A DNA stretch of 64,000 nucleotides from CBDCAS01 sp965214015. Its GTDB lineage: Bacteria > Pseudomonadota > Gammaproteobacteria > Coxiellales > Coxiellaceae. The notes beneath the pieces are model-generated. The model did no database searches. It was not told the DNA's origin and was given only the letters and a program-made list of their open reading frames with translations. Positions 36,068-44,513 of the stretch are shown here, one piece after another. The first letter of the stretch is position 1; every line of letters begins with the position of its first letter. Made by a program: the position numbers and the translations under genes. The stretch covers positions 124,001 to 188,000 of the forward strand of contig CBDCAS010000019.1 in the NCBI GenBank assembly GCA_965214015.1, read 5' to 3'.

Positions 36068-37258
36068 TTATTTAATAATTTTAGAGACGACTCCGGCACC
36101 AACAGTACGCCCTCCCTCACGAATAGCAAACCGTAAGCCTTCCTCCATCGCAATCGGCGCAATCAACTTAACCACTACCTTCACATTGTCACCAGGCATC
36201 ACCATCTCCATATCCGCCGGCAACTCCACCGCACCTGTCACATCCGTCGTCCTAAAATAAAACTGCGGACGATATCCTTTCAAAAACGGCGTATGACGAC
36301 CTCCTTCCTCTTTCGATAACACATACACTTCCGCTTCAAACTCAACATGCGGCGTTATCGTACCTGGTTTCGCTAATACCTGACCTCGCTCTACCTCTTC
36401 TCGCTTCGTACCGCGTAATAATACACCTACGTTATCTCCCGCTTGACCCTCATCCAACAGCTTACGGAACATCTCCACTCCCGTACACGTCGTCGAACTC
36501 GTCTCCTTTATCCCTACAATACTCAACTCATCTCCTACATGCACCACGCCTCTCTCTATACGCCCCGTTACCACCGTCCCTCGACCCGATATCGAAAATA
36601 TATCCTCTATCGGCATCAAAAAATCTTTATCTACAGCTCGCTCCGGCAACGGTATATACGAATCCATCGTCTCTACCAACTTCAATACCGACGGCACTCC
36701 TATCTCACTCGTATCCCCTTCTAAGGCCTTTAACGCAGATCCTACTATTATCGGCGTCTCATCTCCCGGAAAATCATACGCACTTAACAACTCCCTCACT
36801 TCCATCTCTACCAATTCCAGTAGCTCTTCATCATCCACTAAATCCGACTTGTTCATATACACTACTATGTAAGGCACTCCCACTTGTCGAGCCAGCACTA
36901 TATGCTCTCGTGTTTGCGGCATCGGACCATCTGCCGCACTCACTACTAAAATCGCTCCGTCCATCTGCGCCGCACCCGTAATCATGTTCTTTACATAATC
37001 CGCATGTCCTGGACAATCCACATGCGCATAGTGACGCTTCTCCGTTTGATACTCCACATGCGAGGTCGCTATCGTTATACCTCGAGCTCTTTCTTCCGGC
37101 GCGTTATCTATCTCTTTAAACGCCTTCGAATCTCCTCCATATTTCTCCGATAAACATTTCGTTAACGCCGCCGTTAATGTCGTCTTACCATGGTCTACAT
37201 GACCTATCGTACCTACATTTACATGCTCTTTGTCTCGGATAAATTGCTCTTTCGACAT
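36068..37258 (-). CDS. tufB: Elongation factor Tu, copy B
   Basis: Second tuf, protein-identical (396 residues) to the copy at 19512 and apparently identical in DNA. It lies between tRNA-Thr and tRNA-Trp, the usual place of tufB. The same GTPase motifs are present. It shares the unusual NCG- and ATA-rich codon use, so both copies have been kept together by gene conversion. The downstream secE and nusG use ordinary codons for this genome. Confidence 0.98.
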   Translation of the reverse strand: MSKEQFIRDKEHVNVGTIGHVDHGKTTLTAALTKCLSEKYGGDSKAFKEIDNAPEERARGITIATSHVEYQTEKRHYAHVDCPGHADYVKNMITGAAQMDGAILVVSAADGPMPQTREHIVLARQVGVPYIVVYMNKSDLVDDEELLELVEMEVRELLSAYDFPGDETPIIVGSALKALEGDTSEIGVPSVLKLVETMDSYIPLPERAVDKDFLMPIEDIFSISGRGTVVTGRIERGVVHVGDELSIVGIKETSSTTCTGVEMFRKLLDEGQAGDNVGVLLRGTKREEVERGQVLAKPGTITPHVEFEAEVYVLSKEEGGRHTPFLKGYRPQFYFRTTDVTGAVELPADMEMVMPGDNVKVVVKLIAPIAMEEGLRFAIREGGRTVGAGVVSKIIK

Positions 37259-37305
37259 CTAATCTTTCCTCTTGATGAAAACTATTCACTATATTTTATA
37301 GGCTC

Positions 37306-37380
<75 letters not shown>

Positions 37381-37414
37381 CTTAATGGAAGCACCTCAGC
37401 CCGCAACCTTCCTT

Positions 37415-37488
<74 letters not shown>

Positions 37489-37512
37489 TGCTTTTACATT
37501 CTCCCCCAACTT

Positions 37513-37594
37513 TGGAGGGGGGAGGATTCGAACCTCCGAAGGCTAAGCCGTCAGATTTACAGTCTGATCCCTTTGACCGCTCGGGAACCCCTCC
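37513..37594 (-). tRNA. tyrU: tRNA-Tyr (GUA)
   Basis: 82 bases on the minus strand with a long variable arm. Acceptor GGAGGGG pairs with CCCCTCC; anticodon stem-loop CAGACTGTAAATCTG gives GTA. Unlike its two neighbours the 3' CCA is not encoded (AAG follows the discriminator). Confidence 0.95.
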
Positions 37595-37629
37595 TCGCCA
37601 CTTTATAGCCACTAAAAAGTAAGCCGCTT

Positions 37630-37658
37630 ATTGTGCTTAAGTCACTTTCTTATGTCAA
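37630..37658 (-). promoter_or_regulatory. Promoter of the tRNA-tufB transcript
   Basis: On the minus strand, TTGACA (plus 37653-37658) and CACAAT (plus 37630-37635) are 17 bases apart, with a GC-rich stretch just after, as in stringently controlled stable-RNA promoters. It ends about 35 bases before tRNA-Tyr. Confidence 0.6.
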
Positions 37659-37709
37659 CATGATCTCCAAAGTAATAAACTAAGGTCCGTTTATAGTGGA
37701 GAATAATTG

Positions 37710-37781
37710 GCTTACTTGAAGCGAAAAACGTGGCGATTGAGATCCAGTGAACGAACTGTTGAGACACAACAGCATCACTAT
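37710..37781 (+). repeat. Small dispersed repeat, copy 2
   Basis: Partner of 289-358, same orientation. The 25-base core at 37748-37772 with the CTGTTG/CAACAG palindrome is identical; the flanks differ at scattered positions. It lies in the gap between the tRNA promoter and the sfp-like gene. Confidence 0.75.
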
Positions 37782-37859
37782 TGAACAAAACGGTTTGTTA
37801 ATTATGATATCAAGCCAACGTATTTTATAGCCAAGAGGAGAGCTAAACAGAGACCCTGT

Positions 37860-38561
37860 TTAGCGATACGAAAATGACCAATGATGGGTTCGTAACTTCT
37901 CTATAGAAGCTTTAACGGCAACAGAGGCCAAATAATGATTATTCACGCTAAAAGAAAATACCGTCCATTTCGATCGAATTGATTGATCACTATGATCAAC
38001 CTGCAACAAAGCATGCTGCTCATCTGGAGCAAGCGACACTGTAAATTGATGCAAGGGATAAGAGAGCCCTAAACCGATTGCTTTAAGATAGGCTTCTTTA
38101 CGTGTCCAACCTCGATAAAAAGCAAGGCGACGCTCAGCAGCTGAAGTATATGAAAAATAAGCCCGCTGCTCCTCTTTAGAAAAAAATCGTCTTACTAAAG
38201 CATCCAAATGACGGGATCTTTCCAAAAACTCTACATCAATGCCTACCTCGTGTTCAGCAGTGACTGCTATGAGTACACACTCATTAGAATGCGTCAAATT
38301 AAATGTAAAATCTGAATCCACTAGATAAGGTTTACCATGTGAGCTTCGACTCAAGCGCATCTGTTGTGGTGCTTGATGAGTATAATGTGATAAGACATCT
38401 CGCAATATCGCCTGTGCTAATAAAAATCGAGTTCGATGTTCAGAATTAATAAATTGCTCACCACGCAACTTTTCATCACGAGTCAAATAGGTCACTAGAT
38501 GACCTATATGAGGTCTTGCATCATTGAGCCAAGCTTGCCAAATATGTAGTTCGTTCCTCAT
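37860..38561 (-). CDS. Sfp-type 4'-phosphopantetheinyl transferase
   Basis: 233 residues. Transfers phosphopantetheine from CoA to a carrier-protein serine. The magnesium-binding motif EVGIDVEFLERSR and the WTRKEAYLKAIGLGLS motif (with the catalytic Glu and Lys) are both clear. Sfp/Gsp-type enzymes serve polyketide or peptide synthetases, but some act on fatty-acid carrier proteins. No synthetase is in the window. It stands alone, 116 bases after the LuxR-type gene. Confidence 0.88.
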   Translation of the reverse strand: MRNELHIWQAWLNDARPHIGHLVTYLTRDEKLRGEQFINSEHRTRFLLAQAILRDVLSHYTHQAPQQMRLSRSSHGKPYLVDSDFTFNLTHSNECVLIAVTAEHEVGIDVEFLERSRHLDALVRRFFSKEEQRAYFSYTSAAERRLAFYRGWTRKEAYLKAIGLGLSYPLHQFTVSLAPDEQHALLQVDHSDQSIRSKWTVFSFSVNNHYLASVAVKASIEKLRTHHWSFSYR

Positions 38562-38677
38562 CCTACTTCTTATCAGTAATTCATAGCTCTAGTAAATAAG
38601 ACATTTTATTCTCAAATGTACGCAAAGGATGAGTTTTTTTACATCAATCCAATCTAAATCATAATCGATCAATAACA

Positions 38678-38998
38678 CTACTTAAAGAAATCATTATCAT
38701 GCAGAAAGCGTATGAGTTCATTTTTATTGCGAACACCAAGCTTTCTTCTTATATTGCTGAGATAAAATTCTACCGTACGAGGTGATAACGAGACCTGCTT
38801 TGCTGCCTCACGAATAGTGAAGCCACTTGCAATCAGTCGGCTCACTTGGGCTTCACGCGAAGTCAAATAAAGACCAGGGTTATCTTTAACATAGTGACGC
38901 TCAGATTTTCTACGCCCTACTTTTCGCTGAGACTCCATTCCTTCTTTTGTAGGCAAATACCCAAAACGCTTTAAACACAATGGCTCTTCTTCATCCAT
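38678..38998 (-). CDS. Short LuxR-type HTH regulator
   Basis: 106 residues from the ATG at 38998, which has a perfect AAGGAGG ribosome site seven bases before it (plus 39004-39010); the longer upstream frame is not favoured. The C-terminal 60 residues are a LuxR-type helix-turn-helix: LTSREAQVSRLIASGFTIRE, followed by VSLSPRTVEFYLSNIRRKLG. The N-terminal 45 residues are basic and have no sensing or receiver domain. Target genes are unknown. Confidence 0.88.
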   Translation of the reverse strand: MDEEEPLCLKRFGYLPTKEGMESQRKVGRRKSERHYVKDNPGLYLTSREAQVSRLIASGFTIREAAKQVSLSPRTVEFYLSNIRRKLGVRNKNELIRFLHDNDFFK

Positions 38999-39257
38999 GA
39001 AATCCTCCTTAAAAGTGACAAAATAGAACATATTAAAGCTTGAAATGCTCACATGAAGCCAATTGTTACGCAATACGGGAATTTTAACTACAGTTAAAAT
39101 CACTTAAGTTAAACTAGTATTTATAATTCGGGAACAAAGTGTGCATTTTTTAAAAACGTGTATGGCCATTTAAGCTTTATAGATCTTCTATCTCAGTTAT
39201 CCTAACCTATCTATAAACCATTAAAAACATAAAACCGAATCTTATTCAACAAGAAGG

Positions 39258-40324
39258 CAGGAGTTTCGCACTTTTGTTTTTAGGTGAATGCCCTAATAGA
39301 TCGAATGCTTTGAGTGATAGCAGGCTTGATGGTATGCCAGTCTTGCTGATAAAAAGAGATTTTGTCTTGTAGGCGACGCATATTTTTATTAATCCAAGCG
39401 ATAATGGCCATACAAATGTGATTTCTTTGCGCTCGACCCTTTCGTGCCTGACAACGCTCAATGCCACAAGTCTGCTTAAGTTCCCGATGATAAGTTTCGA
39501 TTGACCAACGCGCCTGCACAATAGATTGAATGGTTTCTCGTGTCGGGTGAGTCATATTAGTCGCCACGTAATCAACGCGGCTATTTTTAGCCACGAACTT
39601 GAATACCGTAACCCACCCATAGCCGCGTAGATGAATAGACAACCCTTCATCTGGAATGACTAAGTTTTCTAATGTTTGATTTCTATTCACCTTGCGGTTT
39701 TTTCGCAAAGGAGTGACCCAAGTCCACCCATGATCTCTTATTGCTTTGAGGTTTTTTAAACTTGAATACCAAGAATCCATCACCACCGCCTCAGGAATAA
39801 ACCCTCTGCTCTTTGCCAAGGAAAGCATCTCACAAAAATGGGTATTTTTTGTTTTGCCATCACTGTCTTTATCATAAATTCTATAATCCACTGGAACTCC
39901 TTTTCTTTCCTCTAATCCATACCACACCAAATTCACTAAACCTATCCCTGCAATCACATCATGGGCATTACCCGAATATTGATAATGAACCAAATCTATT
40001 TTTTTACTGTGTATTTTTGATAACACTCTATCGTCCACTATTAATAGCGATGGAGTTGAATGATCTACATAGGCTCGTACCGTTTGCCAAACCTGGGACG
40101 GTCTAAAATTTTGATCCGATAACCATCGGCTTATACTGTCATGGGAGAGTGCTGTTTCTGGACTCACCTCTGATAACGCTAATCCTGAGTAACGTACACT
40201 GCTCGCTTCTAGGAAGGCTCTATAAAGTTCTTTTGTGCATTTGTGTCGAGACAATCTGGGTTTCCTATTCCGTTCGTTCAATCCTAAAAATTATAATAGT
40301 TCATTACTAAATGCGAAACTCCTG
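39258..40324 (-). mobile_element. Complete IS4/IS701-like insertion sequence, 1067 bp
   Basis: Perfect 13-bp terminal inverted repeats, CAGGAGTTTCGCA at 39258-39270 and its complement at 40312-40324. Flanked by a 5-bp direct repeat GAAGG at 39253-39257 and 40325-40329, the target duplication. One transposase gene fills it. The intact ends and duplication suggest a fairly recent insertion. Confidence 0.93.
39280..40281 (-). CDS. IS4/IS701-like DDE transposase
   Basis: 333 residues. Catalytic acids are visible: Asp in LLIVDDRVLSK, Asp in VVMDSWYSSLK, and Glu in SIETYHRELKQTCGIERCQ followed by RKGRAQRNH. The motif VHYQYSGNAHDVIAGIG is shared with the transposase at 55916, so the two IS belong to related families. 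The reading frame is intact, so the element may be active. Confidence 0.92.
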   Translation of the reverse strand: MNERNRKPRLSRHKCTKELYRAFLEASSVRYSGLALSEVSPETALSHDSISRWLSDQNFRPSQVWQTVRAYVDHSTPSLLIVDDRVLSKIHSKKIDLVHYQYSGNAHDVIAGIGLVNLVWYGLEERKGVPVDYRIYDKDSDGKTKNTHFCEMLSLAKSRGFIPEAVVMDSWYSSLKNLKAIRDHGWTWVTPLRKNRKVNRNQTLENLVIPDEGLSIHLRGYGWVTVFKFVAKNSRVDYVATNMTHPTRETIQSIVQARWSIETYHRELKQTCGIERCQARKGRAQRNHICMAIIAWINKNMRRLQDKISFYQQDWHTIKPAITQSIRSIRAFT

Positions 40325-40329
40325 GAAGG

Positions 40330-40402
40330 TTTATTCATTATGTGGATCCGCAATAAAAGATACACGACAGTTGTTTTTTAGGAAATTTTTTAGGAGAATA
40401 GC
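40330..40402 (+). pseudogene. Relic of a phage integrase 3' end
   Basis: Read in frame from 40332, the codons give YSLCGSAIKDTRQLFFRKFF. This lines up with the end of the integrase at 59111 plus its 3' flank (YDRTLDKIKGTR, stop, LFFRKFF). DNA identity is strongest over AGTTGTTTTTTAGGAA and the following TTTTTTAGGA. It lies just upstream of tRNA-Thr, as the complete integrase lies upstream of tRNA-Phe. Confidence 0.6.
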
Positions 40403-40461
40403 CAGCTTAGAAGAATTTCTAAAAAATAATAGGTTTGCAACTTATTGAATTCAGTTATTAC

Positions 40462-40534
40462 GCTGGCGTAGCTCAGTTGGTAGAGCGGCTGATTTGTAAT
40501 CAGCGGGTCGGGAGTTCGAATCTCTTCGCCAGCT
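40462..40534 (+). tRNA. tRNA-Thr (UGU)
   Basis: 73 bases, full cloverleaf. Acceptor GCTGGCG pairs with CGCCAGC; anticodon stem-loop GCTGATTTGTAATCAGC gives TGT; discriminator T; CCA is not encoded. It is the integration target of the following element. Confidence 0.95.
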
Positions 40535-40554
40535 TCAGTAAAATCAATGGGTTA
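40491..40554 (+). repeat. att-like repeat: tRNA-Thr 3' half plus 20 bases
   Basis: 64 bases, from the anticodon arm to 20 bases past the tRNA end. They recur perfectly, but in reverse complement, at 53443-53506. A tRNA 3' half next to an integrase is the usual tyrosine-recombinase attachment site. Confidence 0.85.
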
Positions 40555-40872
40555 TAAAATAAATACTAATCAAGTGCAACCGAAAATTGCAAAATGGGAC
40601 AAATTTGGGGCGCTTGGAAAATAATATCGCTCTGCTTTACTACCTCCTAATCATCATAATCCAAACCACTGTTTTACATTAACCCTTGGTAATTACCTGA
40701 CACAATCTATGCACACTGCCCCATATACACCCCCACGGCGTTGAATTATGATTAAATCAACAATATATCATTAAGTTAAATACAATAACGCTTATGATTA
40801 TTGTGATCTGATCTGAATGTTAGTAGACTATTGTAAGCAGTAAGTGATAACAGAGCACATGGCGCACAACTT

Positions 40873-41934
40873 ATGGCCGCAATTGAAAAACGCATTAGCA
40901 AAAATAGCCAAAACATTACCTATCGGGTCAAGGTTCGCCTGAAAGGGTTTCCAACCCAAAGTGCTACGTTTACTCGCCTTACTGATGCAAAGCGGTGGGC
41001 TCAACATACTGAAAGCGCAATCCGAGAAGGACGCTATTTTAAAACAAATGAAGCGAGGCGTCGTACACTAAGTGATTGCATCGATCGCTATTTGTTAATG
41101 GTAATGCCACATAAGCCTAAAGCAGAGCGGATGCAACGTCCTCAGTTATTGTGTTGGAAGGAAGCAATAGGTGAACGGTTACTGCACCAGGTAACACCTG
41201 CCTTAATTTCTGAGCACAGAGATCAGCTATTGTTAAGCAACACACAGATCGCTAGAGCGCGATCACCAGCCACAGTGAATCGCTATTTAGCCGCGTTAAG
41301 TCATGTATTTACCATTGCAGTGCGTGAATGGAACTGGATAGATGAAAACCCTGTGCTAAATGTTAATCGTTTAACGGAGCCAAGGGGACGCATTCGATTT
41401 TTAGATGATGATGAGCGATCTCGCTTACTATCTGCCTGTAAAAGCAGCGCAAGCGAGTACCTATACACAGTGGTGATTTTGGCATTATCGACAGGTGCTA
41501 GACGCATGGAAATTCTAGGACTACATTGGTCAGATATTGATTTCCAACGAGAAGTCATTACGTTGCATGATACCAAAAATGGTGAACGGCGTGTGCTGCC
41601 ACTCGTAGGTCACGCTAAAACCATCTTATTGGCGTATGCTAAAGTTCGCTATTTTAATACTGATCTTATTTTTCCAAGTAAAGACAAAAAACGTCCTATT
41701 GATCTACGTACTCCTTGGAAAACAGCGCTAAGAAAGGCGAGTATAGATAATTTCCGCTTCCATGACCTTCGTCACAGTGCCGCTTCTTATTTAGCTATGA
41801 ATGGTGCCACACTCGCTGAAATTGCTGAGGTTATGGGACATAAAACCTTGCAGATGGTCAAACGCTACGCCCATCTATCGGAAGCGCATACCGCCAAGGT
41901 CGTGGCCAGCATGAATAAGAAGATCTTCTCTTGA
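40873..41934 (+). CDS. Tyrosine-type site-specific integrase
   Basis: 353 residues. The catalytic set is complete: Arg in STGARRMEILGLHW, His-x-x-Arg in FHDLRHSAASYL, GHKT, and Tyr in MVKRYAHLSEAHT. The N-terminal part is an arm-binding/core-binding region. It reads away from tRNA-Thr (338 bases upstream), its likely target. The 338-base gap has no other gene and should hold the element's att arms. The frame is intact. Confidence 0.95.
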   Translation: MAAIEKRISKNSQNITYRVKVRLKGFPTQSATFTRLTDAKRWAQHTESAIREGRYFKTNEARRRTLSDCIDRYLLMVMPHKPKAERMQRPQLLCWKEAIGERLLHQVTPALISEHRDQLLLSNTQIARARSPATVNRYLAALSHVFTIAVREWNWIDENPVLNVNRLTEPRGRIRFLDDDERSRLLSACKSSASEYLYTVVILALSTGARRMEILGLHWSDIDFQREVITLHDTKNGERRVLPLVGHAKTILLAYAKVRYFNTDLIFPSKDKKRPIDLRTPWKTALRKASIDNFRFHDLRHSAASYLAMNGATLAEIAEVMGHKTLQMVKRYAHLSEAHTAKVVASMNKKIFS

Positions 41935-41936
41935 AC

Positions 41937-42872
41937 ATGCTCAAACCTTTCCCTTTACGCGGCTGTGGAATAAAAACACTGCAATTATCGGAGTTAGTGA
42001 AGCGATGGGATTTAACTAAAGAGTATAAGGGATTAAACGATGCGAACTTTACATGCTCGATTATAAATCACTTAGTTAATCTTAAGTTACCATTATATTT
42101 TCGATTACAAAATAGATTCCCATACCCACGAAATAATTATCCACAATGGGTTGTCCTTTCTGATAGCAAATTATTTTGTGCTGTACCTACTACTAAGTTA
42201 TTAGAAGTATTACGTAAGCCTAAAGCAAATAGGCAATCATTAAAAGAGGCTATTCTCACGACGCTCCGCAATAATGAGCGCAATCCTCATGCTGCTGTCA
42301 TATTCCCCGCACTTGATTTTACTGGGGAGTGTAGTAAATGTGAATTTATTCTGCAATTAGACATGGAATCATATGATGCAGTAGAGGCGCATCGTGGTTC
42401 AATACTTGATACACCGCCTATGACAATATGGTTGCGGGTGAAGAAATATTCTGGTCAACATCTGCATATTTGTATGTTTCGACCACTACTTCCTTCGGGT
42501 GAGTCAAAGTTTCTACTCGAACCGCTTACCCACATTATGATTCGCCCTAATGATATTTACGTAGAGCTCGATGATGTTGAACACCACGAAAAGGCAAAGG
42601 ATGGGAAAAAACAAACTCGCAGCCACGCTCTGCACAAGGTGATAGCAAAAACAATAGATAAGTTATCAGCAAATAGTGAAAAACCCCCAAGCGCCAAAGC
42701 TGTATGGGACGATATGCGTGAGCAAGAAGGGTCTCTTGGAATAATCCAAGAAATGACAGAGTGGGGTGACCGTGCCCCAAAAATACAGTGGATAAGCAAT
42801 AATGACAGGGCACAGACCATGGGAAAGCGCACCTTTGAAAATTATGTTTCCAAGTGCAAGGGGAAAAAATAG
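41937..42872 (+). CDS. Hypothetical protein of the tRNA-Thr island
   Basis: 311 residues from the ATG at 41937, just after the integrase stop, so probably cotranscribed. I do not recognise the family. It has no signal peptide or membrane segment. The C-terminal third is charged and includes SHALHKVIAKTIDKLSANSE then PPSAKAVWDDMRE, which looks like a small helical DNA-associated region of phage proteins, but this is only an impression. Confidence 0.55.
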   Translation: MLKPFPLRGCGIKTLQLSELVKRWDLTKEYKGLNDANFTCSIINHLVNLKLPLYFRLQNRFPYPRNNYPQWVVLSDSKLFCAVPTTKLLEVLRKPKANRQSLKEAILTTLRNNERNPHAAVIFPALDFTGECSKCEFILQLDMESYDAVEAHRGSILDTPPMTIWLRVKKYSGQHLHICMFRPLLPSGESKFLLEPLTHIMIRPNDIYVELDDVEHHEKAKDGKKQTRSHALHKVIAKTIDKLSANSEKPPSAKAVWDDMREQEGSLGIIQEMTEWGDRAPKIQWISNNDRAQTMGKRTFENYVSKCKGKK

Positions 42873-42955
42873 CATAACCCCACTTTTTAGGTAGCGCCTC
42901 TACTCTGTTTATTTAGTACAATTTCTTTCTTTTCAGGGAGATTAGTAAGTAGCGA

Positions 42956-43458
42956 AAATTGATGTAAAATGTCAAGGCTGCCAAGGAATTCATGTTGTTA
43001 AATGTAGATTAAGCGATGAAGGGAAACAACGTTATCGATGTAATAATATTCTCTGTGAAAAAAGACATTTATTCTTAATTATACAGGAGTTTTGTGGAAA
43101 ATAAGAAAAATCAGCGGTGGCTATAGTATGCGATAGATCATTGCTCTCACACTGTATTAGCTTATCATTTTGGCCCTAGAAAAGAGGCTGCCTTCAAGGC
43201 ATTGAAAGAAAGGCTAAGTCGATTGAATTGACTTTTATTACTCAGATGAGCGGGGGCGCCTATGAGCGTCATTTACCAAAACAAAAACACTTAATGGGTA
43301 AACGCAATACCCAAGAAAATGAAAGAAAACATTTAACATTTAGGACAAGGATAAAGCACTTAGCCAGAAGAACCCTTTGTTTTTCTAAGCTTGAGATTGT
43401 CCATGAGGCTGTAATTCGCTTACTTATCAACTTATTTGAAGTCGGGAGGTTAATCTAG
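42956..43458 (+). pseudogene. IS1-family transposase relic
   Basis: An InsA-like start (VKCQGCQGIHVVKCRLSDEG then KQRYRCN, with the CxxC zinc fingers) runs to a stop near 43101. After another frame with AYHFGPRKEAAFKALKERL, the InsB-like C-terminus appears from 43228: YERHLPKQKHLMGKRNTQEN then RKHLTFRTRIKHLARRTLCFSK. Stops and frame changes divide the gene, and the central catalytic part is mostly gone. It cannot move by itself. Bases 43459-43735 show no gene. Confidence 0.85.
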
Positions 43459-43735
43459 ATAATCAACAGATCAGAGTCACTACCACTTTTTATACACAGA
43501 ACCAACCAACTATTCCCATTTTAACCCAGCACTTGTTGAGACAAGCCAGAATTATTTTATCTAAATTAGACTATTAATCAGTAAGTTAATAAATTCACAA
43601 TTTCACAACTTCATAAAATGAAATTAGCCGTGAATACCGTCTGCTTAAATCTAAAAAGTCAAATAAATGACGTAAAAACGCAGCAGGTGGTGAGTCATCT
43701 TGTTGCTCAAAACTAACTCACAAGAGGCAAATAAA

Positions 43736-43957
43736 ATGGTTGACAATACACTAATACCAACAAAACGGTTAGCAACTGTAAAGCTAGCAGCGCAATTATA
43801 CCCAGCATTCACTGAGTCATCATTACGCTGGTTGATATTTAATGAACATGAAAACGGATTCGACAATTGTATAAGACGCATTGGTCGTAAAATTCTAATC
43901 AATCTTGATGCGTTTGAAACGTTTATAGAGCAACAAGGAGGAGATCAACATGAGTAA
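43736..43957 (+). CDS. Small HTH protein, excisionase/AlpA-like
   Basis: 73 residues from the ATG at 43736 behind AAGAGG. The pattern LATVKLAAQLYPAFTESSLR followed by NGFDNCIRRIGRKILINLD and FETFIEQ is that of small winged-HTH phage or island proteins (excisionase or activator). It begins a coupled operon: its stop overlaps the next start by 8 bases. Confidence 0.72.
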   Translation: MVDNTLIPTKRLATVKLAAQLYPAFTESSLRWLIFNEHENGFDNCIRRIGRKILINLDAFETFIEQQGGDQHE

Positions 43958-44513
43958 AATTAATATCGATAATTTCAAGGCAATTAAAACACCTTCTACA
44001 GTAATACAAGAAAGGGAGGTGAATCCGACAATTCCAGTACGGAGGCCAACGAAAGTGGAATGGTTTAGAACACACAGCGAACTTTATCTTGAGGCGTATG
44101 TGTTCGAGGATAAGGAGAACTCAGAGACCTATCTGGTTAGTGACAAGGCATTAGATGGAAGTCAAATTTATGAAGTGTTACGTTTTGTGAGGCTATATCC
44201 AGTAATTTCAGCGCGTGGTATTGTAACGCTTTGGGCAATCCCCTTGCCGGCCGCTGACGGCTCGCATAATACATGGCATAAAAAAGCCATACAAGCAGCG
44301 GAACAAGCAAAAACACAATGGACAAGGTTAGCAGCAAATAAGGCACTAGGTAATTATCAGATTTATACATCCGATGCTTTACCACCGCCAAAATGGCCCG
44401 ATTATGTTGAGCCAGCTACGGCATTAGAGTTTATAATCAATACTGCCTTTGATCAACACTATATTGACAACTCAGAACACATTATTATCCAGCAACTACA
44501 AGGCCGAGCATGA
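43950..44513 (+). CDS. Hypothetical protein upstream of the island polymerase
   Basis: 187 residues, start behind AAGGAGG. No family recognised. It contains conserved-looking WFRTHSELYLEAYVFED and RFVRLYPVISARGIVTLWAI segments, and no membrane segment. It overlaps the excisionase-like gene by 8 bases and the polymerase by 4, so it is likely made together with the polymerase and might be a replication accessory factor (inference from position). Confidence 0.6.
   Translation: MSKINIDNFKAIKTPSTVIQEREVNPTIPVRRPTKVEWFRTHSELYLEAYVFEDKENSETYLVSDKALDGSQIYEVLRFVRLYPVISARGIVTLWAIPLPAADGSHNTWHKKAIQAAEQAKTQWTRLAANKALGNYQIYTSDALPPPKWPDYVEPATALEFIINTAFDQHYIDNSEHIIIQQLQGRA

Noticed and set aside
39246..39521. 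Minus-strand open frame of 91 codons at the IS end
   Set aside because: It lies inside the transposase gene in another frame, with no family features.
42547..42875. Three minus-strand open frames opposite the island hypothetical gene
   Set aside because: All lie antisense to the end of 41937-42872 and have no supporting motif.
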